From: Pseudomonas paraglycinae
GTDB taxonomy: Bacteria > Pseudomonadota > Gammaproteobacteria > Pseudomonadales > Pseudomonadaceae
NCBI RefSeq assembly: GCF_021601625.1
Contig: NZ_BQHR01000020.1
Coordinates: forward strand, 52,901 to 116,900
DNA: 64,000 nucleotides
Direction of reading: 5' to 3'
Below, piece by piece: positions 63,092-64,000 of the stretch. A program made the position numbers and the translations under genes. The notes beneath the pieces were generated by a model, which was given only the letters and a program-made list of their open reading frames with translations, did no database searches and was not told the DNA's origin. The stretch's first letter is position 1. Every line of letters begins with the position of its first letter.

Positions 63092-64000
63092 TCAGTGGCG
63101 GGGCAGCTGGATCACGGCGGTCAGGCCGCCGCCGGGTGTTTCTGCCAGGGTCAGTTGTCCGCCCTGACGTTGCGCCGCTTCCCGGGCGATGGTCATGCCC
63201 AGACCGACGCCGCCGGAGTTGCGGTTGCGTGAGCCTTCGAGGCGGAAGAACGGCTCGAATACGGCTTCGCGCTTGTCCGCCGCGATGCCCGGGCCGTGGT
63301 CGATGACGCGGATCAGCAGCTGTTCGCGTTGGTCCTGCAGTTCGATGTGCGCTTGGCCGGCGTAGCGCAGGGCGTTGTCCATCAGGTTGTTGATGCATGA
63401 GCGCAGTGCCATCGGTTGCACCTGCAAGGGGGCACAGTGGCCGCTGACCTGCACGTCGGCGCCTTGATCCTGGGCGTTTTCGCACAGTGATTCGACCAGC
63501 GCCTGCACGTCCATCAACTGCAAGGCTTCGCTGGTGCGCTGTTCGTGCAGGTAGGTGAGGGTGGCGTCGAGCATGCCGATCATGTCGTCCAGATCCTGGC
63601 GCATCTGGCCTTGCAGCTTGTCGTCGTTGATGTTTTCCAGGCGCAGTTTCAGCCGTGACAGCGGGGTGCGCAGGTCGTGGGAGACGGCGCCGAGCATTCG
63701 TGCGCGTTGCTGCACCTGTTCGCGGATGCGGTGTTGCATCAGGTTGAACGTGTGTGCGGCCTGCCTGGCTTCCCGGGGGCCGGTTTCGTCCAGCGGCGGG
63801 CTGTCGAGGTCTTCGCTCAGGCGTTCGGCTGCATCGCTCAGGCGCTTGATCGGTCGGGTCAGCAGCTTGGCGCCGTACCAGGCGGCGATGATCAGCGAGA
63901 TGAACTGGAAGGTCAGCGGCACGATCGGCCCGCCGAACCAGGGGCGCGGTGGGCGGGGCGGGTAGCGTGGATCCTGAGCCGGCTGTTGACCGTCGAGGGT
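63092..64000 (-). CDS. sensor histidine kinase (5' end outside window)
   Basis: About 303 residues, open to the window edge. The visible part begins in a proline/arginine-rich periplasmic stretch, then a TM helix (LTFQFISLIIAAWYGAKLL), HAMP, H-box GAVSHDLRTPLSRLKLRLE, N-box NLMDNALRYA, IDHGPGIAADKRE and GGVGLGMTIAREAA. This is an EnvZ-like layout. The N-terminus and the response regulator gene lie beyond the window; the signal is unknown. Confidence 0.88.
   Translation of the reverse strand, partial: TLDGQQPAQDPRYPPRPPRPWFGGPIVPLTFQFISLIIAAWYGAKLLTRPIKRLSDAAERLSEDLDSPPLDETGPREARQAAHTFNLMQHRIREQVQQRARMLGAVSHDLRTPLSRLKLRLENINDDKLQGQMRQDLDDMIGMLDATLTYLHEQRTSEALQLMDVQALVESLCENAQDQGADVQVSGHCAPLQVQPMALRSCINNLMDNALRYAGQAHIELQDQREQLLIRVIDHGPGIAADKREAVFEPFFRLEGSRNRNSGGVGLGMTIAREAAQRQGGQLTLAETPGGGLTAVIQLPRH

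Overview
The window is bacterial chromosome, GC-rich with strong third-position GC bias, and reads as a Pseudomonas of the P. fluorescens group. Supporting signs are the oprH-phoP-phoQ operon, a 917-residue GacS beside ldhA, the cysM-rlmD-relA-mazG order, the fabA-fabB pair followed by a PA1611-type hybrid kinase and gpsA, RpoN/FliA flagellar promoters, and many Pseudomonas-style REP sequences. Names rest on reading motifs and gene order; no database search was possible. No rRNA, tRNA, CRISPR array, prophage or transposase gene was seen.

Layout. 1-3.4 kb: the end of a sensor kinase, a glutamine-synthetase-like enzyme and an MFS transporter. 3.4-11.2 kb: flagellar and chemotaxis genes (flgZ, flgN, flgM, flgA leftward; cheV, cheR, flgB, flgC, flgD, flgE rightward) with an RpoN promoter for flgB, a probable RpoN promoter for flgA and a FliA promoter for flgM. 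The flg operon stops after flgE at a terminator and a block of repeats. 11.9-15.5 kb: nrdA (leftward) with NrdR boxes, a DnaA box and a long hairpin-rich leader. 15.5-17.9 kb: an RstAB-like two-component pair. 17.9-22.4 kb: phosphopantetheinyl transferase, a dienelactone hydrolase, then oprH-phoP-phoQ behind a PhoP box. 22.6-25.3 kb: an AraC-type regulator divergent from dctA, which has an RpoN promoter and two upstream dyads. 25.4-34.6 kb: housekeeping and stress genes (CoA-transferase/racemase, sprT, ttcA, a Tag-like glycosylase, wrbA, an ArsC-like protein, a TlpA-like lipoprotein, ldhA and several unknowns).

34.6-39.7 kb: gacS and, divergently, a PirRS-like pair behind a likely Fur box but without the receptor gene expected next to it. 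39.9-46.2 kb: cysM, rlmD, relA, mazG, a DUF2058 gene and a small hypothetical gene. 46.5-48.2 kb: fabB and fabA. 48.5-53.4 kb: a tightly coupled three-gene unit of TonB-dependent receptor, periplasmic ABC-type binding protein and hybrid histidine kinase, the best candidate here for an uncharacterised signalling system. 53.6-61.5 kb: gpsA, sixA, acyl-CoA synthetase, thioesterase, two alpha/beta hydrolases, a DUF4892 protein and an AI-2E-family membrane protein. 62.1-64 kb: a six-EF-hand protein and a truncated sensor kinase.

Common threads. Signalling is dense: seven complete or partial histidine kinases plus CheV. Two of them, GacS and the PA1611-type kinase, belong to one network in P. aeruginosa. 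Several non-coding repeat families are interspersed: a large repeat with a 144-base stretch identical at 11.4 and 61.7 kb, two MITE-like elements with similar ends, and REP/REPIN hairpins, one of which appears to have become the coding 3' end of the PirS-like kinase gene.
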